A stretch of DNA of 64,000 bases. Source: Phymatolithon calcareum. Taxonomy: Eukaryota > Rhodophyta > Florideophyceae > Hapalidiales. Both the position numbers and the translations under genes were made by a program. Positions 52,284 through 63,125 of this stretch are shown in pieces; position 1 is the stretch's first letter, and each line of letters starts with the position of its first letter. The notes beneath the pieces are model-generated. The model did not search any database and was not told the DNA's origin. It saw only the letters and a list, made by a program, of their open reading frames with translations. The stretch lies in NCBI GenBank assembly GCA_977006965.1, contig OZ345364.1:1984001-2048000 (forward strand). Direction: 5' to 3'.

Positions 52284-53799
52284 TGTAGACGCTAAGAGAA
52301 TGTCTTTTGGGAAGAAACTGGCGCTTAATAAGTGGACGCGTGAATAGATTCAATAGTGACCGTAGGTTACAATGGCGAGATAAAATGATTGCGAATGCTC
52401 ATATACTTGGTCGTGGGGTTCCAACGTGAAATATTACGTTGCGTACCTATATTTTTACTTGCTGAGCGGCAAGGCCATGCACCTCGTAATGCAAAACTCT
52501 TAGTCGAGAAGATTCCCTTGTAGATAGCCGACCGCAAATTAGAAGCACTGTCATCTCGGTCCTGATTGACAGAGCGGAACTGTGCTCAATGCGAAGGCTC
52601 TGTACTTGTCCTCTACTTGACGACCAAGTGGTTTGTCCAACAACCACGAAATTACGTGAATAGGCTCTGCTGCGTTCTTAGTGGTGCTCGGGAATTTGAA
52701 GATGCGTAGCCGGCAGAAGTTCTTACGTCTCTTGCTCTATATAGAAGACCACAACTTTTCCCTGATGGATAACCGAGAGGAAAAAATCGCTGAATTACAA
52801 ACGGCATGAGATGCTGACATTAAAATGACTCTCGGCATTCCGCAGTATCTCGAATGCTGATGGTCTTCATACGGTCGGGTCTCTCCTCCAAGGTTCTAAG
52901 CCATTTCAAGTCCTAACATATGCCAGCCTTACAGAAGAGATCTGCGGAAAACATGACAAGTATGTCACCTCGAGCAGCATAGCCATGACCATGACTACGT
53001 GCATGTTCAATGCCCATCACCTGCGCCCAAACCCGTGCTCAAATATTTTTGGAGCTTTAGATCTAAGCTACCGAGAAGCAGACAGCTCTTGATAAAGCAT
53101 ATAAGATTCAAAGTTACTGGGCCTCAACGAAGGCCCCGCGACCAGAATAAACCTCTGGTATTGTCCTCCTCGTTCTCAGAACGTGTCGAGCGAACATAGA
53201 GTCGCAGCAAAATCGACATAACGTTTCCGTGCTTGGACTGCGGTTGTCAATTCCGCTCTAGCGATCGAGTCACCAGAAAAGTTCGATTCTCTCACCCTGT
53301 GCGAGAAACGTGCAACACAATAAAAATCGATGTCGACACCGACGCATTATGTCGTCCCGAAAATCCTCCTCGCAATATCACATTGCATTCGAAACCGAAT
53401 CGCCGAACAGCGTGAAGGTACGGAAGTGGTTGTGGTAACTACCTGTCGCCACGTACACCAAAGCGCGAAAATGGTCTTGGGCCAACTTATATACAAAAAC
53501 ATCCTCACAATGCCAATGCGGCAAGTGTCCATGGCCCCAGATGCATGAAATGGGAGGTCGTACATCAATATTTAATTGCCCCATTGCAAGGCAAATACCA
53601 GAGTTGTCCCGATCGCACACGTGCGCTCTGATCACACAAGGATTCGCATCTCAAAGGACTCCTTTCTAGATAGATATGAAGGGCCACATGCCTTGCACGA
53701 CTCTACGCAAATCCCTCGCTTGGCGCACTGTACCGTCACGATTTGGAAGAGTTGCAGTTCCAGAACAATGGCGGTGGTTGTACACTAGCTGCAGACAAG
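52284..53799. other. Intergenic, no gene seen
   Basis: Several 60-85 codon ORFs on both strands, none recognisable. The segment from about 53700 is probably the promoter and leader of the secreted protein. Confidence 0.5.
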
Positions 53800-53806
53800 T
53801 ATATAA
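53800..53806 (+). promoter_or_regulatory. TATA box of the secreted Pro-rich protein gene
   Basis: TATATAA lies 110-116 bases upstream of the chosen ATG at 53916, a plausible distance for a short leader. It is the clearest TATA element in front of a gene in this window. Confidence 0.55.
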
Positions 53807-53915
53807 CACGACTTGCGTTGCGGACTTTAATTGCATAACCAGTGCTACACAGACCCACTCCTTCAACAAAGAAAGCAATCCAAGACTTTCTATCCGCTAC
53901 ACCTACAAGACTTCA

Positions 53916-54611
53916 ATGTCTACTTCCATTCTTCGTTTCTCCATCCTCGCGGTGCTCTGCGCCTGCTCCTTCGCGCATCCGACTAGGGGTATGTTCAGAA
54001 TCTCGCGCACATACTATGCACAAGGCGCACCAGCACCCGCTCCGGCCCCAACCCCAGCTCCGCGCACACAGTCTTCTCAGCCTCCGCCGTACAAGCCATG
54101 CAACGGACAACATGTAGCCGCAACCAATACTCCAACGCCATACAGAGCTCCTCCGGTCGGTCAAACCCCTCAGACCTCATCCGCTCAAGGACATACTGGT
54201 TCCGCTCCAGCTCCGGCCTGGGGATCAGGTGCAGCAAAGGCTACCCCAAAGCCTCAGTGGGCACCTGCTCCAGCGCCAGCTCAGCAATGGGCCCCGGCTC
54301 AGGCTGCCGCGCCCGCTCCCGCACAGCAATGGGCTCCCGCACCGGCTCCAGCTCAGCAATGGGTCCCGGCTTCTCCGTCACCTTCTCCGACGCCGAGCCC
54401 ACGCCCTGTGCTTTCGGGCTCCTCTATCCAGCTTGAGAATGTGAACGCGTCTGCAACTGGAAACAACTCCCTGTCCGTTGGTGCTGAGAAGGATCGCGCT
54501 GCCGCGGCTGGTAATGCGCAGGACGGTAACTCAATTATTCTTGCGGCTGCACCTGGACAAGCTGCTGGTGTTATTGGACAGCTCGCAGGTCTTGCATCAC
54601 CGAGTATGTAA
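53916..54611 (+). CDS. Secreted Pro/Ala-rich protein
   Basis: The start at 53916 is chosen because it begins a clear signal peptide (MSTSILRFSILAVLCACSFA, then HPTRG); the frame is open further upstream but lies around the TATA box. The 231-aa product then has a Pro/Ala-rich region with at least four A-P-A-P-A-x-QWAP(A) repeats between about residues 105 and 155. A Ser/Asn/Ala-rich C-terminal part follows, without Cys. The composition suggests an extracellular matrix or wall protein, perhaps O-glycosylated. No catalytic domain is seen. The C-terminus (PGQAAGVIGQLAGLASPSM) is mildly hydrophobic but not a clear GPI signal. Confidence 0.75.
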   Translation: MSTSILRFSILAVLCACSFAHPTRGMFRISRTYYAQGAPAPAPAPTPAPRTQSSQPPPYKPCNGQHVAATNTPTPYRAPPVGQTPQTSSAQGHTGSAPAPAWGSGAAKATPKPQWAPAPAPAQQWAPAQAAAPAPAQQWAPAPAPAQQWVPASPSPSPTPSPRPVLSGSSIQLENVNASATGNNSLSVGAEKDRAAAAGNAQDGNSIILAAAPGQAAGVIGQLAGLASPSM

Positions 54612-54985
54612 ATAATTTCCGGAGAGTGCGATACTTCACAGTGCTCGAAGATTGTATATTTACATTCACTCGATGCCTGGTGTGGTCTTCGTATGTACCG
54701 CGCTGGCATGACTCTTTGCACAGCCATTTTCTTACCTCCTGGATATTGTCGTTATTATGTAGAATAGGGATGCAGTGCTTGCTGCACACACGTTTGCTGA
54801 GTTGGTGGAGTAATAAACCATAGTACAGCGTGCCATTTATTAATTAATAAGAATCTCTGACAGGGAGCTTCGGCCCCCATATTTTATTACCCTAGTTCCG
54901 CAGTCGAGCACTCATACAGTGTGCAAAACGACACCGATAGCCACTGACGCAAAGTCCCTGTTGCAGCGGGTTGCGCATCGAAGCC
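54612..54985. other. Short intergenic region
   Basis: 3' region of the secreted-protein gene and leader of the HIT gene. No further feature is recognised. Confidence 0.5.
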
Positions 54986-55423
54986 ATGGGGAAAAAGAAG
55001 GGGCGGGGCGGCAAGGCTGATTTGGAGGTATGGGAGCGTTTTTTCCGCGTCCCGGAGAGGTCGATGCTGCATCGCGATGACCTTGTGGTTGCCTTTCTCG
55101 ACCGTTCTCCAAAAGCAGCAACGCATATTCAGGTTGTGCCACGCTACACGTTCATTAAGGGGGTGGAGGATCTGCGCGCGGAACATAGACCACTGCTGGA
55201 GCACATGCAACAAGTGGGATTGAAATTAACAAAGAGCGATGCCCGTTTGGGGTTCCATCAATTTCCCCACCGGTCAGTGGGACATCTGCATCTCCATTGT
55301 CTAGTAGAGCCATTCTTTTCAAACGCTGTGAAGCGCTTTGCGTTCACGGCCAACAAGCTCTTCCCCCAATTTGGCTTCATCGAATTGCAGACCATTCTCG
55401 ACCGCCCGGAGATGCAACCATGA
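54986..55423 (+). CDS. HIT-family protein, HINT3/aprataxin-like
   Basis: The start is MGKKKGRGGK (CCATGGG); five in-frame codons upstream are unlikely. The 145-aa protein has FLDRSPKAATHIQVVPRYTF (38-57), the usual beta-hairpin of HIT proteins, and LGFHQFPHRSVGHLHLHCLV (88-107). The latter carries the H-x-H-x-H triad at H100, H102 and H104. The GFHxxPxxSxxHLHLH form matches the HINT3/aprataxin branch. HIT enzymes hydrolyse nucleotide phosphoramidates or AMP-linked substrates. The final helix (ANKLFPQFGFIELQTILDRP) matches the branch. No zinc-finger or FHA domain is present, so it is closer to HINT3 than to aprataxin. The exact substrate is unknown. Confidence 0.85.
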   Translation: MGKKKGRGGKADLEVWERFFRVPERSMLHRDDLVVAFLDRSPKAATHIQVVPRYTFIKGVEDLRAEHRPLLEHMQQVGLKLTKSDARLGFHQFPHRSVGHLHLHCLVEPFFSNAVKRFAFTANKLFPQFGFIELQTILDRPEMQP

Positions 55424-56119
55424 CGAAAAGCATTTTCACACCCAGGTCAAAATGGAATTGGCTTTTTGACTTCTGGTTCCTTGAGCTTCAGTGTCGCTTG
55501 CAAGTGGATTTGAAATAGGTGAAGGACAGTGTGCTTGTGAGATGCGGCGACAGTAAAGACTTTGAAAATATTGACGAGAAATGAGAGAATCAAGATAATT
55601 GATACGGCAAGCATTTGAGCTCAAATTCGATATTACTCATTTCGACATCGCTCATCAGACGACAAACCCAAAGGAAATTCGATTCAGTGCCACTCTAGAG
55701 TTCCCAAGAGAACGATGGGATGCTTTCGTTGATCCTGAATCAGAAGAGTGTCTATACTTTACAAGACGGTAGTAGCAAGAAAAACATGCTACAAGGGCCC
55801 TGACTGCCATGCGGGCAGTTCGATAGGCTGGAAACAGAGAACACCCACGAAAACGACGCTTGTGCCTGTTTGTGCGGAGCACGATGCGCTAATGCTAGAC
55901 GAACAATCCATCCGCAGCCAAGAATGAACTACAAAAAAGTACAAGAGAATCTTCAGAAATAGAATTCCAAGCCTCAAATGCCATCCTGGCGTGCATTATG
56001 CCGTTCCGCCCGAAGAACTGAAGGAACTGGTATCGTCGCTCCAGCAATCGAAGGACCCGTCGTGGTGCAGTATCCGTTTGGCATCACATATCCGATGATA
56101 GGAATCGCGGCTAACGCGG
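55424..56119. other. Intergenic between convergent genes, no gene seen
   Basis: Short ORFs only. Contains the 3' ends of the HIT and AMBRA1-like genes. Confidence 0.5.
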
Positions 56120-57754
56120 CTATTGATCTGACAGGCCGCGTGCAGAACTTGTGCCGGCGGAGGTGAGAAGCCGAAATGAAGGATTAACCAGGCTGCGGAG
56201 TGAATGCGGTTTTTGAAACTTGCAGTTGTCATCACATACACCAGGCGGAAAGGCTTTTTTGCCAGTAGCGAGCTGAAACATACGAATGCGACCCTTCTGG
56301 GTACCATAGATAATACCCTCGGAAAAGCCGCGTGCAGGGGCGAAGACGGCGACATTGATCTCATCTTCCGCGCTCCCGACGTTATGGTCATTCATATCGA
56401 TATCGGCACCCAGTGAGCGAATTCGCGGCATCGATTTGTTCGCACGATAGATGTCAACGACATGTACCTGTGGATGTGTCGGATGCATAGGAGCACCGCA
56501 TGGTCCCAGTCGCGGAGCAGGGTTTCCGCGCTCGCCAAAACTTAGGGCCACGTTTGTATCGTAATGTTCAGCGTGAGAGCGCAATACGGGGTTGCCACGT
56601 GGAAACGAAAAGCCGGCAAGAAGATGCTGGCCTGTACTTGAGAATTTCAAGTTAGTGAGAGCGGTCACATGGCCCTTATCGAGCGGTGTGGAATATAGCG
56701 TTGTGCCAGTGGGACCATCACGGGTTGCAGTCAGCGAGAGAATAGCGATTTGGAAATCGGACAAAGTATTATCGACAGGAACGCAAACAGCGAGCTTAGA
56801 TCCGCATTCTGAAAAATGGATACCGGCGTCATTATAGGCGACAGCGCGAGGGACAACGAGCATCGGTGAATCTAATATTATACCATTGCTGGTATGGTCA
56901 AAGTGACGGACGACGACTTTCAGTGTGAACTGCTCATGACAATCACGACTCGTGGTGCGCGAACAGCAGCGATTGCTCTCGCCGGTCATTATCATTTGAC
57001 CTGAAGGGTGAAAGTCAACCATATGGAATGCGTGTTTCCCATCAAGAAGTTTCACTGGTAAACCCCAAGCTGCCGAACCAGCTTCCTCCGCGGTCGCATC
57101 GGCAACAGAGCGTGTCCGTGTGAAGCCGCCAATGGTAGGCTCTGCATATTTCCACAGCAATAACTGACAACCGCAAGTGACCGCAAGAAAGTCACCGGAA
57201 GGACTGAAAGCCACGCAAGAAATTCGAGAGAGAAAGGTGTGCTTTCGAATGCATTTGTTTTGTGGAATATTCCACACTCGACATTCACCGCCGCGACATC
57301 CAGACGCAATAATGGAGGAGTTGTGCGGATGAAACCTAACACTCCAGGGCGTGTGAGGGTGCCCTTCAAGACATGCAACTTGTTTACAAGAGGGGTACTC
57401 GAAAACCTTGACAGAATGATCGCCGTGAGTGGAGGCAAAAAAGCGACCGTCATGCGAGAAAGCAATGCTGATTGTGCTACGAACGAAATGCACACCTTTA
57501 TCAAGGTCAATGTAGACACCCGTGTCAAGTTTGCGCAGAGTTTCGCCCTCGATCCACGAGAGTAAATCGGGAGAGGCACGCGAGACACCGTCGAGTTCGC
57601 GTTGGCGCAGGAACGGCAGACGATGGCCGCTGCGTGGACGGCGGCGCACAAGACGGTCGTCTTTACGCGGCGCGGGTGACATGTGAACGTCGAGGTGAGT
57701 GCCGGCAAGGAAGCTTCCCTGTGCGCTCTGGCCGGCGCAAGTGATCGTAGACAT
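56120..57754 (-). CDS. AMBRA1-like WD40 repeat protein, 544 aa
   Basis: AMBRA1 is a CUL4-DDB1 adaptor involved in autophagy and cyclin D turnover. The N-terminal repeats here match its style closely: STISIAFSHDGRFFASTHGD (93-112), the characteristic GHPHTPWSVRFHP (131-143) followed by IIASGCRGGECRVW (148-161), and ISCVAFSPSGDFLAVTCGCQ (178-197). More blades follow a spacer (TNLKFSSTGQHLLAGFSF; VAFAPA-like blocks), and the last is KGRIRMFQLATG. The protein is much shorter than animal AMBRA1 and lacks its long disordered tail. Fungal and plant proteins of this class are also short. The first 60 residues are basic. Autophagy function is inference. Single exon. Confidence 0.75.
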   Translation of the reverse strand: MSTITCAGQSAQGSFLAGTHLDVHMSPAPRKDDRLVRRRPRSGHRLPFLRQRELDGVSRASPDLLSWIEGETLRKLDTGVYIDLDKGVHFVRSTISIAFSHDGRFFASTHGDHSVKVFEYPSCKQVACLEGHPHTPWSVRFHPHNSSIIASGCRGGECRVWNIPQNKCIRKHTFLSRISCVAFSPSGDFLAVTCGCQLLLWKYAEPTIGGFTRTRSVADATAEEAGSAAWGLPVKLLDGKHAFHMVDFHPSGQMIMTGESNRCCSRTTSRDCHEQFTLKVVVRHFDHTSNGIILDSPMLVVPRAVAYNDAGIHFSECGSKLAVCVPVDNTLSDFQIAILSLTATRDGPTGTTLYSTPLDKGHVTALTNLKFSSTGQHLLAGFSFPRGNPVLRSHAEHYDTNVALSFGERGNPAPRLGPCGAPMHPTHPQVHVVDIYRANKSMPRIRSLGADIDMNDHNVGSAEDEINVAVFAPARGFSEGIIYGTQKGRIRMFQLATGKKAFPPGVCDDNCKFQKPHSLRSLVNPSFRLLTSAGTSSARGLSDQ

Positions 57755-59391
57755 CGCTACAGAATGCTGCTGTAGCTCGCGACACCTGCAGACTGAGGAT
57801 GAGCCGGACAGCGAAGTGGGAAGAAGAGTGCACCGTGGGCATCCTATTCTAATTTTGAAATGAGATTTGTTCGCCCTGCTTTAGGTTTTTTGATTATTTT
57901 TATAAGGCCCTTTTTGGGAGACGTCCCGGCCCAAAGTGGAAAACTACTGGACTGTACTCAGCCGAAACACTGTAAGAACCTTAAGAGTCAAGTGTTTACA
58001 GTATGTACCTTGGCAATGGATGAAGAGAAGTTCCACGGCACGTATGTCCTTTTTAAGCGTGTTCCTAAACGAGCGTGATGAGTTACTGAAGGAGAAGTTT
58101 TGATTGTCAAGACGGAATGAGAGTTTATCTTAAGAGTTGGACAAAAACTGCTTTGCTACTCCACTTTTTTTTTAGATAAAAAGTGAATTATGCTACTTCT
58201 ATATTATTGACTCTCTAAATGCTGTTAGTATCGCACAGTACTGGAAACGCTTCTTGCCTTTTCAAGAAGGCGACACAAAAGCCTTGGTACACGAAGCAGA
58301 GAGTTTTCAAGAGCCCTTCTTTTGAGAGAATGCGATATTGCCATTTTAACACTGATATTTTCTTGAGCTCAGTTCACAGGAAGAAGCGAAGTAAAGTTAG
58401 AAGCGATAAGTTGGTTAATCTGATGATAAATTCTTTGTGACCATTGCACTGCCGTTTCGCAGGGATTGCTTCAATCAGCAATTTAAGTTCCAACTGTGCA
58501 AATTAGACAAAATATCTGGCCTGTATGCCTCACGGCGAATCTTATGCACACATACAGTATAATCGGCACTTGAATGTGTGCTAAAATAATCCGGGTTCTC
58601 AGTTTTGTTTAATTTATAGACATCTCATTCCGAAACTTGCCCTTCATATTTACATCTCGGTTTTTTGCCACACTCACTTGATGAAGGTGCGCCAGTTGGG
58701 TCTTTCATTGGTGAGCCGCGGCGGAATAAAGCATTTGCAAAAAAGACAAGACTGCCCTTGCAGTACAGTAGTACAGTTCCATCCGTAGACACGACACGAA
58801 CTTTGTCCCATGTTTGCAGGCTTCAATCACATGCAATGAAGCTCGTATTTCAGGAACGACGAATTCTCGGATCCAGATGCATCACCAGGTCTGTTGAAAT
58901 AGAATTAAACCGGAGCATCACGCAAGCTGTCAAAAGCTTCAGCTTGTAATCACCGGGAGTGAAAAGATAAGGGTTGGGGTTTATCTTGAAGGGGTGATGT
59001 CTCTGTGATGCAATGCCTCAGTCTAAGATGCGATCAGGATCGCCGCTTAAATAGGACAGGGGCGAGCAATTGCACACCTTGCAAAAAGGGGGGGGGGCAC
59101 TAACCGACAATAGACTAATATTACGTTGAGTGTTAGTCGGCGTCTGCGATAAATCCGATGGTTCCTCTTGGAAGAGTCGTTCACAATACTGTGTTGTCAG
59201 TGTCGGTGGATAGATCACAAGGAGCCGTTATAGAGCTCCTAGGTCGATGGTGATAATGTCGTTCATTACACCCCTGCAACATTGCGTGTCTACAAGCTGC
59301 TTCTGCAATGTGGTCAGGGACATCGGCATTGCACTTATGTATAAAAACAAAACAACCTGTTCAAGGAATCAATTCTTTGCACGATACTTGC

Positions 59392-59425
59392 AAGCCCTTT
59401 GACAATTAAAAATGTGAAAGGGCTT
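59392..59425. repeat. Hairpin with 9-bp arms, stem extendable with a mismatch
   Basis: AAGCCCTTT (59392-59400) pairs with AAAGGGCTT (59417-59425) around an AT-rich loop. Confidence 0.6.
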
Positions 59426-59708
59426 CTTTAGAAGGCATTGACCAATGTAGTGCAAAACTCAAATTGCTCCAGTCTTCATTTTTATATCAAAAGGACTTTG
59501 TATGCCTTATCTTCAGCCCGAAATTATTAAGTTTTGAGCAGAGTACATATGGACATATACGACATCCATCGAAACGTTTGTATCGTAATTTGCTTTTCTG
59601 AAATCCGGACCGCTGGCTAGGTTCTCAAAATCAATCCGATCCGAATCCGTGAATGGATGGATGAAACCCCACTTGCCTTTGGACTATGCCACATATTTGT
59701 CGACTTTT

Positions 59709-59842
59709 TCGGATCAGCCTTCGCTTCCAAAACAATCTTTTCTCAACGATTATTTATTTTTCGCCGTATTCTTTATCGGATTCAGCCTTAAGCTTCCAAA
59801 AAATCTTAAGTTTTCCTTCCGAGCGGAATATTCCGCTTCCGT
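59709..59842. repeat. Diverged 67-bp tandem repeat
   Basis: TCGGATCAGCCTTCGCTTCC at 59709 recurs as TCGGATTCAGCCTTAAGCTT at 59776, followed by similar AAAA-AATCTT sequence. Related GATCCGAATCC words occur around it (59630-59880). Confidence 0.6.
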
Positions 59843-60612
59843 TTTGCAAAAAAGCAAAAACTGAATCCAATCCGAATCCGCTTTCCAGAATATCATGAAC
59901 AATCCGTGCCGAATTGTGTTCTCGCCCATTCGCACATTTACCAAAACGCAAGTTTTTCAATTGAATTGGAACTACAGTACCTGCTTAATCTAAAACTCTG
60001 GAAAACAGTGCCACAACGACAGCGTGCAAGCCGGCGGTTCATGTTCTTAATCACAAATCGAACCTCGAGACAAAAGTATCAGACATTTTGAAGCCGAACT
60101 CCTTTTACGTGACGCCCTGTTCACTAGTGATTGACGAATATAGGAGGCAGCTTCATAACATATCCACAATCAACGGCAAGCTAGTTCGCCATTTTACTAA
60201 TGCAGTAGGTTTCTTCTAGTTGACAAAACTGCTCGCGAAGCCCCCAATGATTATCGTGTAAAAGTCAGTGAGTTATGATGTTGAGGATCCGTTTGCGAAA
60301 AAGTTGAAGACTGAGATTCTGATGTAGAAAAATAGTCATTTTAAGAATGAGCCACTTCTGGCCATTGTCGCTCGTATCACTCGTACTCACTTCCTCTCGC
60401 ATCCATCACAATCTCGCTGCGACTACCCAGCTTTACTCAGTGTCGAAACCCACTTATAGGGACACGTGGAGACGACATAACCTGCACCGCCACGATATCT
60501 ATCTATTTTCAACGAACCTGACATAAACAAATTCAGCCTTTTCTGGCTACACACAGCTTCATTAACCTACAGCAACCTTAAACGGGACCTGCACAGCACT
60601 AATTGTAGGTGC

Positions 60613-60672
60613 AGGGTTCCTGATCCGGATATCGCACCTATATAAGCGTGCGAGATCCACAACTCTAAGGAT
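60613..60672. repeat. Diverged relative of the 93-bp repeat at 62.95 kb
   Basis: GGTTCCTGATCCGGATATCG, then CTATATAAG and a GATCCACAACTCT block, is collinear with GGTTCCGGATCCCTATCTAT and the GATCACAACTCTGGGGA block near 62974-63024. Confidence 0.5.
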
Positions 60673-62217
60673 GAGATCTCCGATCTTTTCTGCAGTTCTA
60701 AGTTCTTCTTGTAACGACGGATTAGTCCACCCGTTCCGCACCCTATAGTATACCGCTACCAAGAAGGAGCCACCTTGTCAAATACCACATCTCCTCTGAT
60801 ATGTAGTTGTCTCTCTCGATCATCGACCAAGAGCCGGAGGAGTTTCATCCCACCTGAGCAGTACTCTGTAAAGTCTGCCAGACTATCAGAATGATATTTC
60901 CAACGCAATTGAAACGCAGCGCCAAACTTCACTTATAATCAAGGCCCATGATAATCGTGCTCAGCCAGACGAGATAAACAGTTGGCACACGCGTGAGGAA
61001 GTGATAGATCACCGGCTCATGGAGGGAATGCCTTCCGCTGGTTGCGGCATTCAATCATCGCCGAAACTGACAAGCGAAAATACCAGACGAAGCATTGTTC
61101 AAGTTGTGTGTAGACCATGCGCTCGTGTGCTGCTACAGGGCCCGAACTGAAACGGTAGAAATGCGACAGTGTACGCATGCTGACACTGCATGCGGACACA
61201 CTGTACCTCATGTTAGTCGCACAACAGTCTTTTACTTACATTCAGCAAGCACAACGAACAAGTGTCCGCACTTAACGAGCACAACGAACACTTTCCGACA
61301 CTCAGCGAGCAAAGCGGAAATTTGCCGACAATCAGCGAGCATAGTATATGGAAGGCTTAGCGCAATAGTTAACACTAAAGATAGATTTGCATAGATAGCT
61401 CACCCAAGTTTACGATCCTGCGATCAAGGTCCGTCATCTGGACTCTGAAGCCAGAGATTAACCGCACAGAATTATTCGGGGTGTGCCACAGAATATTTCC
61501 GACTCGCAACCTTCCCTCTCCACATATCACTACATGCGCGTCGCAGAATCCGGACACGCGCAGTTTCGAGCGTCTCATTCATCATTCGTTACACAAAGCT
61601 ATTGCAGCCCCAAACTCCAGAAACGAAAGTCAACTCACGAATTTTATTCGGAGGTCGGTTCGACGGTCGAACAGTCGACAAATTTACCCAAGAGAAACCC
61701 ATGGAAGTCGTGAGTTTTTTCGTGTAACTGGAGTCTGTTGCTGCAACGAGCTGTGGGTGTAACGAGAGAAGTTGCTAGAGTGAGCACATTCCATTCAGGG
61801 GCAAAGAAAGTACTCACTTCATTTGTGCAAGTGCGCACGCCACATCAGAGGAAACTCCACAGTCGTATCGTCTCAATGTTGACGACATAAACGGCTTTTC
61901 TCAAGATTTTGAAACCAGTCAAGTGCAGCACATTCGGCATACAACTCACTCGGAAATTGTGAAACTGTACCGTTCGGGTCGTTCGGGGCGTTGAGAGATT
62001 GCTGTCCGCGTATTCAATATGCCATTTGAGAATGTCAGCAGCTTATTTTAGTTTCGCATTCCAAGTGATGCGCTTTCACAGCGGCGAACCGTTCGAGGAT
62101 GCACGGTAACGTTTATTTATCGACTGTCTACTGCGGAATCACTCTAGGTATCACCGTCGGCCCCTACATTACTTAGTCCATATGACTTTCCCCCACGCAG
62201 CCAGATCTCTGCATTTA

Positions 62218-62277
62218 CGTGCGTTACGAATCGTAACGCACGAAGTAGGCAAGCATATTTGGATGCTTGCCTACTTC
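62218..62277. repeat. Two adjacent perfect hairpins
   Basis: CGTGCGTTACGA (62218-62229) pairs with 62231-62242 across one base. Immediately after, GAAGTAGGCAAGCAT (62242-62256) pairs with 62263-62277 across a 6-nt loop. The two stems share base 62242. Confidence 0.85.
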
Positions 62278-62953
62278 TGTGCAATAGCGGAGGCCCTCAT
62301 ATTCTTAGTCTTGTACGCGAAGCGACCACTCGTGCATTGAGAGGCTTTCATGAACGTTGAAATGTTCATCATGATCGTCGTATGCGACTAGAGGCTGCCG
62401 GGGTCTTGTCGACCACAACTCGAAGGCCGTCGCTCTAAATACTTGAAGTGATCCCCACATTGCGAAACTGGAAGTGCAGTTTTAGAAAGCGGGGGAAGTC
62501 GAGAGAATATACATTTCGAAGAAGACGGCTTATCTAGGCCAGGAGATATGAGGTGACACCACGCCAACTCCTGGACATCACGACTAAAACTTTAACTGTG
62601 AAGCCGTCAAAGTGATCAACGTAACAGAGCACCTTCGGAGTAACTGACATCGTGTGCGGCTGAACACGACAGTGGGGGACCCCTCAGCTTAAGATGCCGA
62701 GTCTCGGGAAGCCCGGCGACTGGAAAAACGGATGGGTATAGCCCAAATACATTCTATCGATTGTTGCCAGGCGCCATCGATATCGGTAGGATATACCGGA
62801 TTTCCCTTCGTCTGCAGAATATCGCCGAAATGAGCGATCCGGTAAGCATGCGAAACCTAAACGAACCCCAACCAGCTCAACGCACCCCTCCATCCGCCCA
62901 ACCAATGTTCACTTGGGCTATCGCCCGGTTGGAGCATTGCCATCCGCGGCAGG

Positions 62954-63125
62954 CTCCTAAGGGATCTGGTAGAGGTTCCGGATCCCTATCTATAAGTTGG
63001 TGACACGGATCACAACTCTGGGGATTCTATCCAAATTGCTGTGATACTCCTGAGGGATCTCGCAAAGGAACCGGATCCCCATATATGAGTTTGTCACGCG
63101 GATCACAACTCTGGGGAGCCAGTCC
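62954..63125. repeat. 93-bp tandem repeat, two copies
   Basis: CTCCTAAGGGATCT (62954) recurs as CTCCTGAGGGATCT (63047). Both are followed by a GG(A/T)TCCGGATCC-like core, an AT-rich TATA-like stretch and the conserved GGATCACAACTCTGGGGA. They are diverged, so the duplication is old. Confidence 0.75.

Noticed and set aside
57860-58078. 72-codon ORF with a hydrophobic N-terminus
   Set aside because: It is short, has no recognisable domain and lies in AT-rich gene-free DNA. A secreted peptide cannot be excluded but is not supported.
59649-59864. 71-codon ORF in the 59.7-kb region
   Set aside because: It is created by a diverged 67-bp tandem repeat and has no independent support.
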